DNA of 64,000 nucleotides from Demequina sediminis (GTDB lineage Bacteria > Actinomycetota > Actinomycetes > Actinomycetales > Demequinaceae). A program made the translations under genes and the position numbers. Below, piece after piece: positions 27,866 through 36,102 of the stretch. Position 1 is the stretch's first letter; every line of letters starts with the position of its first letter. The notes beneath the pieces are model-generated. The model saw only the letters and a list, made by a program, of their open reading frames with translations, searched no databases and was not told where the DNA came from. Location: NCBI RefSeq assembly GCF_030296675.1, contig NZ_AP027736.1, positions 1,426,001 to 1,490,000 on the forward strand. Reading direction: 5' to 3'.

Positions 27866-28756
27866 TCATGCGCCCCAACGGAGCGCCACCAGGCCCGGAT
27901 ACAGCGCGAACACCACTGTCACCGGCAAGATCAGCAGCACGACGGGCACGAGCATCGCGATCTCGCGCTTGCCGCCCTCCTCGAGCAGCGCCTGACGCGT
28001 GCGGTCGCGGATGTCGCCGGCCTGCGCGTGGAGCACCTCCGCAAGAGGCGTGCCGCGATCGAGCGCGGTCGCGATCGCGTCGCAGAACGCCGTCACCACC
28101 GGCTCGTCGACACGGCCGGCGAGTGCGTCGAGCGCCGCGGCCAGGGGGCGGCCCGCGCGCACGTCCGCCACTACGCGTCGCAGCTCCTCGCCAAGCGGTC
28201 CTCCGGTGATGGCCGCGACCCGTTCCAGGGCCGCGGGCACGGACTCCCCCGCGACCACCGCGAGGGCCAGCATCTCGGCCGCGGGCGGGAGGTCGGTACG
28301 CACCCGCGCGGCGCGCGCCGCGGCACGGCGGGACAGCGCGATATCGGGCCCGATCGCTCCCGCGGCGCCACCGGCAGCCGCCACGGCGATCACCACGACG
28401 GGGCCCGCCCCTCGCGCGGCCGCCAGCGCGCCGCCCATCACCAGTCCCGCGATGAGCCCGGCGGCGCCACCGATGAGTCCGTGTGCGCGATGGCGCGCGA
28501 CCGTCGACGCTGACCCGGCGCGCGCGAGCATGCGCTCGACCTCGGCTGTCGGGCGGCCCCACCGTTGACTCCACCGCAGGATGTCCCCCGCTACGGGGGC
28601 GACCACACGCGCGAGCATCGGGGCGGGGGCGTTCGCGCTGCGCGTCGCACGCAGGCGCGGAGCGAGGCGCCTCTCGAGCGAGAACCGACGCGCATCGGCC
28701 CACGCCCACACCAGCGCGAGGCCCAGCCCCAACGAGACGGCCGCGAGCGCCGTCAT
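27866..28756 (-). CDS. tadC: Type II/IV secretion F-domain protein TadC
   Basis: A 296-residue integral membrane platform protein with a T2SSF domain (about 150-270; LPPAAEMLALAVVAGESVPA, TALDRGTPLAEVLHAQA) and helices at both ends. TadB and TadC form the inner-membrane platform on which TadA acts. It overlaps tadB by 4 nt and precedes the small pilin candidate. Confidence 0.87.
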   Translation of the reverse strand: MTALAAVSLGLGLALVWAWADARRFSLERRLAPRLRATRSANAPAPMLARVVAPVAGDILRWSQRWGRPTAEVERMLARAGSASTVARHRAHGLIGGAAGLIAGLVMGGALAAARGAGPVVVIAVAAAGGAAGAIGPDIALSRRAAARAARVRTDLPPAAEMLALAVVAGESVPAALERVAAITGGPLGEELRRVVADVRAGRPLAAALDALAGRVDEPVVTAFCDAIATALDRGTPLAEVLHAQAGDIRDRTRQALLEEGGKREIAMLVPVVLLILPVTVVFALYPGLVALRWGA

Positions 28757-29610
28757 CGGAGCACCCGCTCTTCGACGGGCAGCCTGCCAAAGGCGCGCAT
28801 GAGTCGGTAGGCGCCCAGGCTTGCGGCGGCGCCGCCGAGGAGCACCATGACCCCGGTGGGCGTGTCGAACGCCTCAAGCCCTCCTGGTCGGGTCGCCAGC
28901 ATCGCGAGCAGGACCCAGGGCGCCGCGACCGCGAGCCGTGCGGCGTTGACCGTCCATGACTGTCGCGCCTCGAGCTCGCCGCGAATGCGTGCCTCCTCTC
29001 GCAGGTAACGCGCGAGTGCGCGCAACACGCGGCCCACCTCCGTCCCGCCCACGTCACGCGCGATGCGCACGGCCTCGACGATCCTGTCCGCGACAGGGTC
29101 GGCAAGTCGCGCCTTGAGCGCGTCGAGCGATGCATCGAATCGACCGCTCGCGCGGTAGTCCTCGGCGAACGCGGCGAAGGCCGGCCGCAGGTCCTCGGGA
29201 CCACGGTCGGCGAGCGCCGCGAGCGCCTCCGGCAACGCCAGGCCGGCGCGGATCCCGGACGCGAGGGTGTCGACGGCATCCGGCCACGCGCGTGTGAGCC
29301 GCGAGCGGCGGCGTGCCGCGCGCGCCGTCACCCACGCGAAGGGCGCATACACCGCCGCGATTGCCATGCACGCGGCGACTGCGAGCGACCGCGTCGCGGA
29401 CCACACGAGTGCGAGCACGACCACCGCGGTGGCGAGGGCGATCACGCCGAATGCGGCGACCGACACACCGTGGATGCCCGCCTGCACCAGCCGGTCGTGA
29501 AAGGCGCTGCCGCGCGGATGGCGCCCCTCACGTCGCTGCTCGGGCTCCCACCACGACATCCATACGAGCAGCAATCCGGTCCCCAGCACGAGCCCCCACA
29601 CGGCGTCCAT
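28753..29610 (-). CDS. tadB: Type II/IV secretion F-domain protein TadB
   Basis: A 285-residue platform protein: an N-terminal helix (MDAVWGLVLGTGLLLVWMSW), a helix pair near 60-100, a T2SSF domain (WPDAVDTLASGIRAGLALPE; DVGGTEVGRVLRALARYL) and C-terminal helices. The ATG at 29610 was chosen because it lies directly after the tadA stop and gives a normal TadB N-terminus. It overlaps tadC by 4 nt. Confidence 0.87.
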   Translation of the reverse strand: MDAVWGLVLGTGLLLVWMSWWEPEQRREGRHPRGSAFHDRLVQAGIHGVSVAAFGVIALATAVVVLALVWSATRSLAVAACMAIAAVYAPFAWVTARAARRRSRLTRAWPDAVDTLASGIRAGLALPEALAALADRGPEDLRPAFAAFAEDYRASGRFDASLDALKARLADPVADRIVEAVRIARDVGGTEVGRVLRALARYLREEARIRGELEARQSWTVNAARLAVAAPWVLLAMLATRPGGLEAFDTPTGVMVLLGGAAASLGAYRLMRAFGRLPVEERVLR

Positions 29611-29611
29611 G

Positions 29612-30838
29612 TCAGGCAGCCAGCAACTCGTGCAGCACGAGCCCGCGGCTCGCGAATCGATCCGCGTGAGGCGGGAATCCCGCTCCACGCACCAGCTCGC
29701 CCTCGCGGGTCGAGAAAATGTCGGACAGCTCGATGGTCCCTGACTCGACGCGGCCCGAGACCCCAGCGATCTCGCGCACGCGGCGCGAACCGTCCGGGGC
29801 CATGGCCACGTGGACCACGAGGTCGATCGCCGAGGCGACGGCCGGCACCACGAAGCGGTCGGACACGTTGTCGCCAGCGAGAAGCGGCAGCGTGCACAGC
29901 TTGCCGAGCGCGTCCCTCGCGGAGTTCGCGTGGATCGTGCACATACCGGGCAAGCCGGCGTTCAAGGCGATGAGCAGATCAAGGGCCTCCGCCTCGCGCA
30001 CCTCGCCCACCACGATCCTGTCGGGGCGCATGCGCAGCGCCTCCTTGACGAGGCGGCGCAGCGTGATCTCACCCGTGCCCTCGAGAGATGCCTGCCGACA
30101 CTGCAGCGCGACCACGTCCCGCAGCGGTAGCGCGAGCTCGAAGACCTCCTCGCACGTCACGACCCGCTCGCGCGCGGGGATCGCACCGGCGAGCGCACCG
30201 AGGGTGGTCGTCTTTCCCGCCTGTGTGCCGCCTGACACCAGCACGGTGAGGCCCGCGTGGACGGCTCCCGCGAGGAAGCGCGCCGCCGCCGGCGTCAGGG
30301 TCCCGAGCGCGACCAAGTCATCGACGTCCGTGGCCCGCGCGATGTACTTGCGGATGTTGACCGCCCAGTGGCGGCGCGTGACGTCAGGGATGGCCACGTG
30401 CAGTCGCTCGCCGCCGGGCAGAGCGGCGTCCACGAACGGACTCGACAGGTCGAGCCGGCGCCCGGCGAGCGCGAGCATGCGCTCGACGATTCCCCTCACG
30501 CCCTCCTCGGTGAGGATGATGCTGGTGAGTTCGCTCGAGCCGCGCCGGCTCACGTAGACCTCGTGCGGGGAGTTCAGCCAGATCTCTTCCACCTCGGGAT
30601 CGTCGAGGAGGGGCTGCAGCGGACCCAAGCCGGCCACGGCATCGGTGATGAGGCGCGCGAGCGCGTCACGGTCGGGCACGGGCGCGGACCCGCTGAGCAG
30701 TGCGCGCTCGTCGAAGTCGTCGATCGCCCCGGCCACGAGCTTCTCGACCGCGCGCACGTCGCGTGCGGGATCCACACCGTGATCCCTGATCCGGGCGCGC
30801 ACGTCCTCCTCGATGCGTGCCAGCGCGTCTGCCCCCAT
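29612..30838 (-). CDS. tadA: Tad/Flp pilus assembly ATPase TadA (CpaF-like)
   Basis: A 408-residue secretion ATPase: Walker A GGTQAGKT (203-210), an Asp box near 228 (VVTCEEVFEL), a Walker B region (RPDRIVVGEVREAEALDLLI) and a His box (GLPGMCTIHANSARDAL). It powers assembly of Tad pili. The ATG at 30838 sits exactly 6 nt after a TATGGT -10 box, so the operon mRNA should be leaderless. It is the first gene of tadA-tadB-tadC-pilin-tadE-tadE-tadG-like. Tad pili serve DNA uptake in Micrococcus luteus, which may matter for the interspersed motif. Confidence 0.93.
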   Translation of the reverse strand: MGADALARIEEDVRARIRDHGVDPARDVRAVEKLVAGAIDDFDERALLSGSAPVPDRDALARLITDAVAGLGPLQPLLDDPEVEEIWLNSPHEVYVSRRGSSELTSIILTEEGVRGIVERMLALAGRRLDLSSPFVDAALPGGERLHVAIPDVTRRHWAVNIRKYIARATDVDDLVALGTLTPAAARFLAGAVHAGLTVLVSGGTQAGKTTTLGALAGAIPARERVVTCEEVFELALPLRDVVALQCRQASLEGTGEITLRRLVKEALRMRPDRIVVGEVREAEALDLLIALNAGLPGMCTIHANSARDALGKLCTLPLLAGDNVSDRFVVPAVASAIDLVVHVAMAPDGSRRVREIAGVSGRVESGTIELSDIFSTREGELVRGAGFPPHADRFASRGLVLHELLAA

Positions 30839-30844
30839 AGGGGG

Positions 30845-30850
30845 ACCATA
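30845..30850 (-). promoter_or_regulatory. -10 element of the Tad operon, leaderless
   Basis: TATGGT on the minus strand is followed by 6 nt and then the tadA ATG. No obvious -35 is seen. Confidence 0.55.
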
Positions 30851-31013
30851 GCCGCAATACAGACATCGTGGACAGGGATGTGGAGAGGATCCGTGGTTCT
30901 CGCCAGACCCGGCGATGACCCCAGAAGTGGGGATAGCGGCGCCCGCCCCCGCCGCCATAGCGTGGCCGTGGACCGGGGCACGTCCATGCATCGGCGCAGA
31001 GACAGGAGTGGCC

Positions 31014-31445
31014 ATGCTCTCCAGCAGCCTGGGAGGGATCATCATCGTCTCCTGGCTCGCGGTCAGCCTGGTGGTCATTGTCGGGACGCTCGCGGTCGCG
31101 GCGGGCCCGGTTCGCGACGGCGGGCGCACGCCGTGGCCGCTCATCGGGCTGGCGCTCGCGCTGGTCGCGCTGTTCGCGACCGCGGTGTGGGTCACGCTGT
31201 GGCCCTCCTCGTGCTACCCCGCGGACGCCACGATCTTCCTCACCCTCGACAACAGCAGCCTCATGACCGATGCGCGGATCGAGGAGGCGACGCGGCTCGC
31301 GTGCCGCGACGACGCTCGGCAGGTGGTCGCGCTGTGGGGTGCCGCAAGCCTCGCCGGGATCGCGCTGTGGGCGGTTGCGGCCTGGCGGACGGCTCGCGCG
31401 GCGCAACGCCCGATCGAGCAGCGCGTCCTCGCCCGGACGCGGTAG
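31014..31445 (+). CDS. Hypothetical membrane protein with three predicted helices
   Basis: A 143-residue protein not recognised as a named family. The ATG at 31014 has an SD (AGGAG, 31004-31008). Predicted helices lie at about 6-30 (GGIIIVSWLAVSLVVIVGTL), 43-65 (PLIGLALALVALFATAVWVT) and 108-125 (VVALWGAASLAGIALWAVAA). The loop between helices 2 and 3 has two Cys (SSCYPADA and RLACRDDA) that could form an extracytoplasmic disulfide. It is divergent from the Tad operon and followed by the SRAP gene. Confidence 0.7.
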   Translation: MLSSSLGGIIIVSWLAVSLVVIVGTLAVAAGPVRDGGRTPWPLIGLALALVALFATAVWVTLWPSSCYPADATIFLTLDNSSLMTDARIEEATRLACRDDARQVVALWGAASLAGIALWAVAAWRTARAAQRPIEQRVLARTR

Positions 31446-31488
31446 CGGGCCACAGATGAGCACCACCCCCACCGTCGGGCCGGATGCC

Positions 31489-31494
31489 TAGGCT
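31489..31494 (+). promoter_or_regulatory. -10 element of the SRAP gene, leaderless
   Basis: TAGGCT is followed by 6 nt and then the ATG at 31501. Confidence 0.55.
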
Positions 31495-31500
31495 GGCCTC

Positions 31501-32202
31501 ATGTGCGGCCGCTACGCGAACTTCCTCACCGAGCAAGAGCTCATCGACGCCTTCGAGATCGCCATCGTCGCCGATGACGCCCGGCTCTCTCCCCGCTACA
31601 ACATCGCGCACACGCAGGAGGCGGCGATCGTCGTCGCGCGCACGCGGGAGAACAGCGCCGCGGAGGGGCGCTCGCTCGAGCTCGCCCGGTGGGGACTCGT
31701 GCCGTCATGGGCCAAGGACCCCTCGGTGGGCTCGCGCATGTTCAATGCCCGCTCCGAGACGGTCGCGGAGAAGCCGTCGTTCCGCGCGGCCTTCGCCAAG
31801 CGCCGCTGCCTGGTCCCGGCGAGCGGCTACTACGAGTGGCGCACCCAGGCGGGCGTCAAGACGCCCTACTTCATCCACAGCAGGGACGAGTCCCCGCTCG
31901 CCTTCGCCGGCCTGTTCGAGTTCTGGCGTGACAAGGCCAAGGGAGACGATGCCCCGTGGCTGGCGTCGTTCTCGATCGTCACCACCGCGGCCCGCGGGGC
32001 CATGGAGGAGATCCACGACCGCCAGCCGGTGATGCTCACGCGCGGCGAGGCCGACGCGTGGCTGGACCCGGCATCGTCCCCCGACGATCTCATGGCGGCG
32101 ATCGCGGCGCCCGCGCCGGAACTCGCGTGGCACGAGGTCGGGCGCGAGGTCGGCAACGTCCGCCACCAGGGCGCGGAGCTCATCGCGCCCGTGTCAGGCT
32201 GA
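31501..32202 (+). CDS. SRAP (YedK/HMCES-like) DNA abasic-site crosslink protein
   Basis: A 233-residue SOS response-associated peptidase-fold protein. It begins MCGRYANF, with the invariant Cys2 that forms a thiazolidine link to abasic sites in single-stranded DNA after Met removal. Other conserved features are RYNIAHTQ, RWGLVPSWAKD, FNARSETVAEKPSFR (active-site Asn and Glu), LVPASGYYEW and the His in EIHDRQPVML. It shields abasic sites at replication forks. The start follows a leaderless -10. It contains an interspersed motif copy at 32070-32079. Confidence 0.95.
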   Translation: MCGRYANFLTEQELIDAFEIAIVADDARLSPRYNIAHTQEAAIVVARTRENSAAEGRSLELARWGLVPSWAKDPSVGSRMFNARSETVAEKPSFRAAFAKRRCLVPASGYYEWRTQAGVKTPYFIHSRDESPLAFAGLFEFWRDKAKGDDAPWLASFSIVTTAARGAMEEIHDRQPVMLTRGEADAWLDPASSPDDLMAAIAAPAPELAWHEVGREVGNVRHQGAELIAPVSG

Positions 32203-32280
32203 CCGACCGGCGTCTTCCCGCGCTCCGAACGCCCCTCGCCCCACACGTGGCGCGCGGGAGCCGCCCCCACCCCACCGCTT

Positions 32281-32286
32281 TACACT
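32281..32286 (+). promoter_or_regulatory. Possible -10 element of the LytTR/GHKL pair
   Basis: TACACT lies 28 nt before the GTG start with the SD AAAGGAG in between. It overlaps the small inverted repeat ACACT-TG-AGTGT (32282-32293), a possible regulator site. Confidence 0.4.
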
Positions 32287-32314
32287 TGAGTGTCAGTCCG
32301 CATAAAGGAGCAGC

Positions 32315-33028
32315 GTGATCAGGATCGGGATCGTCGAGGACGACGAGTCGAACCGCGACGCCCTCCTCAACCACCTGGCGCGCTACGACGCGGAGCACGG
32401 CGTGCAGTTCGACATTCGCACGTTCACCGACGGCCGCGAGCTCATCGAGGGCTACCGACCGCAGTAGGACATCCTCTTCCTCGACGTCGAGATGCCCGAC
32501 GTCGACGGCTTCGAGGCCGCCCACCGCGTGCGCGAGGTCGACACGGACGTGGCCATCATCTTCGTCACCAACATGGGCCAGTACGCGATCAAGGGCTACG
32601 AGGTCGACGCGCTGAGCTACCTCCTCAAGCCCGTGCCGTACTTCGGGTTCGCGCAGGAGCTCTCGCGCTCGCTCAACCGCCTGTCCAAGCGTGAGTCGCG
32701 CGGGGTGGTGCTCACGATCAACAACTCGGTGGTGCGGCTCGACCCCACGGAGATCGTCTACGTCGAGTCCGTCATGCACCGCATCACGGTGCACGCGATG
32801 GACCGCGAGTACGCGTTCTCCGGGACCCTCAAGGCCATGGAGGAGGAGCTCGCGGGGCAGGGCTTCTTCCGTTCCAACAACTGCTACCTGGTCAACCTGC
32901 GCCACGTGAAGCGCGTCGAGCAGTCCGTCAGCGTCATGGTGGGCGGCGCCGAGCTCCAGGTGAGCCGGCCCCGCCGCAAGGCCTTCCTCGAGGCGCTCGC
33001 CGACCACGTGGACGGGCGCTCGTCGTGA
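32315..33028 (+). CDS. LytTR-family response regulator with an in-frame amber codon
   Basis: From the GTG at 32315 (SD AAAGGAG) the frame reads IRIGIVEDDESNRDALL, then meets TAG at 32465-32467 (codon 51), and continues DILFLDVEMPDVDGFEAA with phosphoacceptor Asp57. The receiver domain (1-125) and LytTR DNA-binding domain (about 135-237; NNSVVRLDPTEIVYVESVMH, RSNNCYLVNLRHVKRV) are otherwise complete. The expected residue at codon 51 is Tyr (TAC or TAT), so one substitution explains the stop. Real loss, a sequencing error or rare suppression are all possible. It overlaps the histidine kinase by 4 nt. LytTR-type direct repeats lie upstream of two nearby GH3 genes. Confidence 0.85.
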
Positions 33029-34335
33029 TCGAGGACGCCCTCCAGGACATCCCCCGGATCATGACCGCGCTCGCGGAGTGGGGCGCATGCGTGCTCTACA
33101 TCTCGCTCAGCCCCAAGCGCCTGCGCGGCGCGGCCCTGGTCGCCGTGCTGATCGCGGGCCTCGGCGTGCTGATCGGCGTCCAGACCATTGCGGGGGCGCT
33201 GCCCCTCGGCCTGTGGTCGCTCGGCATGGTGCTCGCGGCCGGCGCGATGTACGGCCTCATCTGGGCGACCACGGACATGGACGCGAAAGGCGCGGGAGAC
33301 CTGGTCGCGCGCGCGTTCGTGCTCGCCGAGCTCATCGCATCCTTCGAGTGGCAACTCGACCAGAGCTTCTTCGCCGGCGAGCACTGGGGTCCCGCGCGCG
33401 TGTCGCTTGTGATGGTGGTCTACGGCGCCGCGTTCGTGGCGGCCTACTTCGCGGAGCGACGCAACTTCCCGCCCGGCGTGACCATCCCGATCGACGGCCG
33501 CATCCTCGCCTCGACGCTGTCGATCGCGCTCGTGACGTTCCTCATGTCCAACCTCAGCTTCGTCACCGACGACACCCCGTTCTCGGGCCGCGCGGGCCAG
33601 GAGATCTTCTACATCCGCACCCTCGTGGACTTCGCGGGCTTCATCGCGCTGTACGCGATGCGCAGCCAACGCCTCCAGCTCATGCGCGCGGTCGAGCTGC
33701 AGTCGATGAACACCCTGCTGCGCACGCAGCACCAGCAGTACCTGCGCTCACGCCAGGAGCGCGAGGCGGTCAACGCGCGGTATCACGACCTCAAGCACTA
33801 CATCGCGGCGATTCGCCAGGAGACGGACGCCACGGTGCGCTCGGGCATGGTCGACCAGCTCGAGCAGTCGATCCGCGGCTACGAGGCCGTGGCGGTCGAC
33901 ACCGGCAACGCGGTGGTCGACACGATGCTCGCCTCCAAGACGGCCCAGGCCGAGCTCGAACAGATCACGGTCACGAGCGTGGTCGACGGCACGGTCGTGG
34001 ACTTCATGGACGTCATGGACGTGGTCACCGAGATGGGCAACGCCCTCGACAACGCGATCGAGGCCACCGCGCGCGTGCCAGAGCGCGAGAAGCGGCTCGT
34101 GAGGGTCGCGGTGTACCGCCAGGACCACTTCGCGCTGCTGCGCTTCGAAAACTGGTTCGGCGGCGAGCTCACCCTGGTCGACGGCCTCCCCGCGACCACC
34201 AAGGACGACGCCCACCACCACGGCTACGGCCTCAAGAACATCCGCCAGGCGGTCGAGAAGTACGACGGCACGCTGACCGTCAACGTCGAGGACGGCTGGT
34301 TCGTGCTGAGGATGCTGGTGCCCATCCCCGATTGA
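33025..34335 (+). CDS. GHKL-type sensor histidine kinase (AgrC/VirS-like)
   Basis: A 436-residue kinase with about six N-terminal membrane helices (10-215), a coiled dimerisation stretch, the phospho-His H254 in NARYHDLKHYIAAIRQE and a GHKL ATPase domain: N-box EMGNALDNAIEATARV and G-box HHHGYGLKNIRQAVEKYDGT. It starts with GTG overlapping the regulator stop (33025-33028). As in other LytTR systems, the signal is probably sensed by the membrane domain; the ligand is unknown. It converges with the glycosyltransferase gene. Confidence 0.9.
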   Translation: MIEDALQDIPRIMTALAEWGACVLYISLSPKRLRGAALVAVLIAGLGVLIGVQTIAGALPLGLWSLGMVLAAGAMYGLIWATTDMDAKGAGDLVARAFVLAELIASFEWQLDQSFFAGEHWGPARVSLVMVVYGAAFVAAYFAERRNFPPGVTIPIDGRILASTLSIALVTFLMSNLSFVTDDTPFSGRAGQEIFYIRTLVDFAGFIALYAMRSQRLQLMRAVELQSMNTLLRTQHQQYLRSRQEREAVNARYHDLKHYIAAIRQETDATVRSGMVDQLEQSIRGYEAVAVDTGNAVVDTMLASKTAQAELEQITVTSVVDGTVVDFMDVMDVVTEMGNALDNAIEATARVPEREKRLVRVAVYRQDHFALLRFENWFGGELTLVDGLPATTKDDAHHHGYGLKNIRQAVEKYDGTLTVNVEDGWFVLRMLVPIPD

Positions 34336-34386
34336 GAGGGGACGATGCTGGGGCCCGGCGGGCGGGAGGGTCCGGGCGGTGCGGGC

Positions 34387-35403
34387 TCAGTTGAAGCCGA
34401 CGCGCCACTGCGCGGCGCGATACGCGGCCAGCGTCACCTTGCGGCCGCCGCGGCCGGGCAGCGTGCAGATCTGGCCGAGCGCCCCGCGGCGCAGGCGGCG
34501 GTGGAGCTGGCGATCCTCCTCGCGAATGCCGCGCCACAGCGCCTCCTTCGCGACGATCGCCTCAGCGGTGCCCGAGCGCAACAACAGCGTCGAGGACACG
34601 GCGCAGATGATCTCGAGGTAGTGCGTCATGTAGCGGTACGCCGGGTGCGACGGGGACACCTCGCGCGCCACGTGCTCCATCATCATGCGATTGATGCGCA
34701 ACTGCTGGTCGAGCCTGGAGATCATCACCTGCTCCGAGACGGACTGTCCCTCGCGGCCGATGAAGTAGCGGTAAAGGTCGACGTCGAGGTAGTAGATGCG
34801 CTCCACGTAGGGCAGCGGCATGTACGCGAAGATGTTGTCGACGTAGAACGTGTGCTCGGGAAGCTCGAGCTTGACGTCCCGCAGCAGCTGCGTGCGGTAG
34901 ACCAGCGAGTGCATGAGCAGGTACTGCGTCTTGCGCATCCTGCCGACCTCGTCCCACCCGAAGACCCGCGCCTGCGGCAGCACGCGGCGGTAGCGCACCG
35001 CATTCTTGCGGTCGCGCCCCTCCTTCTCGTAGACGAAGTTCGAGACCACCATGTCCACCGCGGCGTCCTCGCCGTCGAGGCGCTTGAGCGTCACGATGAG
35101 CTCGACCAGGGCATCGGCGTCGACCCAGTCGTCCGAGTCGACGACCTTGAAGTACCGCCCCGTCGCCACCGCGAGCCCGGCGTTGATGGTCGATCCGTGG
35201 CCACCGTTGGGCTTGTGGATCGCGCGCACCCTGCCGGGGAACCGCGCCGCGTACCCGTCCGCCACGACGCCCGTCGCATCGCGCGAGCCATCGTTGACGA
35301 TCAGGATCTCGACCTCGTCGCCGCCCACGAGCAGCGAGTCGATGCAGCGGTGCATGAAGTCGGCCGAGTTGTAGCTCGGCACAACGACGGAGAGTGTGGT
35401 CAT
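34387..35403 (-). CDS. Family 2 glycosyltransferase
   Basis: A 338-residue GT2 enzyme with a GT-A fold: LSVVVPSYNSADFMHRCIDS, VNDGSRDATG, KPNGGHGSTINAGLAVATG and the metal-binding VVDSDDWVDADALVEL. It would transfer a sugar from a nucleotide sugar to a cell-surface polymer or lipid. The ATG at 35403 is 8 nt after a TAGGAT box, so the leader is very short. It lies next to a GtrA-type membrane protein, and such pairs often decorate surface glycans. Confidence 0.88.
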   Translation of the reverse strand: MTTLSVVVPSYNSADFMHRCIDSLLVGGDEVEILIVNDGSRDATGVVADGYAARFPGRVRAIHKPNGGHGSTINAGLAVATGRYFKVVDSDDWVDADALVELIVTLKRLDGEDAAVDMVVSNFVYEKEGRDRKNAVRYRRVLPQARVFGWDEVGRMRKTQYLLMHSLVYRTQLLRDVKLELPEHTFYVDNIFAYMPLPYVERIYYLDVDLYRYFIGREGQSVSEQVMISRLDQQLRINRMMMEHVAREVSPSHPAYRYMTHYLEIICAVSSTLLLRSGTAEAIVAKEALWRGIREEDRQLHRRLRRGALGQICTLPGRGGRKVTLAAYRAAQWRVGFN

Positions 35404-35411
35404 CGGGGTGG

Positions 35412-35417
35412 ATCCTA
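35412..35417 (-). promoter_or_regulatory. -10 element of the GT2 gene, near-leaderless
   Basis: TAGGAT on the minus strand ends 8 nt before the ATG at 35403. Confidence 0.4.
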
Positions 35418-35431
35418 CAGGTGCGGTCGGG

Positions 35432-36076
35432 TCATCGGTCGAGGGTCTCGGGTGTGGCCTGCGACACAGTCGCGGGGGCCACGGTCTCATCAGGGGTGTT
35501 CTTGAAGATCACCTTGAAGATCGGGAAGAAGATCCAGAAGGCGATCGCCGCGTTAATGATCATCGTGATGACATCCGCGACCGCCTCGCCGCCCGAGGGC
35601 CACACCTCCATGGTCCACGAGTAGATGGGCGCCTTGTAGAAGCCCTGGGCCGCGGCGGCACCGATCGTGATGAGGATGTAGGCGATCACGTACCAGAACG
35701 CGGCCTTCGCGACCGAGTTGTTGGCCTTGAACGTGATGTTGCGCTGGGCGAAGAAGTTGATGACCTGCGCGATCGCGATGGTGATCTGCACCGCGAGGAA
35801 GTACGCGAGGCCGCCGCCCACGCCGGACTCGTCCACCGGGCCGGCCGGGTAGTCGAAGATGTAGTACTGCGAGCCGTCGACGTTCGCGCCCACGGGCCAC
35901 ACCTGGAACGCGATGTCCACGAGCGCGGTCTGGTTGAAGATCGCCTTGAACGCGGGCATGAGCGCGAGCTGCAGGACGGTGACGCCGTTGCTCAGCAGGA
36001 AGAACATCGCGAACTGCGCGGTCCCTGGGCGCTTCTCCTCGAAGCGGCGCCAGGCGGAGGTGAGGGGCTTGAGCAT
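35432..36076 (-). CDS. GtrA-family membrane protein
   Basis: A 214-residue protein with four predicted helices (about 22-45, 88-110, 122-145, 165-190) and the GtrA-like QVINFFAQRNITFKANNSVA. GtrA proteins are thought to help flip polyprenyl-linked sugars for surface glycan modification. It lies 26 nt downstream of the first GH3 gene and upstream of the GT2 gene, all on the minus strand. Confidence 0.83.
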   Translation of the reverse strand: MLKPLTSAWRRFEEKRPGTAQFAMFFLLSNGVTVLQLALMPAFKAIFNQTALVDIAFQVWPVGANVDGSQYYIFDYPAGPVDESGVGGGLAYFLAVQITIAIAQVINFFAQRNITFKANNSVAKAAFWYVIAYILITIGAAAAQGFYKAPIYSWTMEVWPSGGEAVADVITMIINAAIAFWIFFPIFKVIFKNTPDETVAPATVSQATPETLDR

Positions 36077-36102
36077 CGTTGGTCTCTCTCGGGTCGGACG
36101 GG

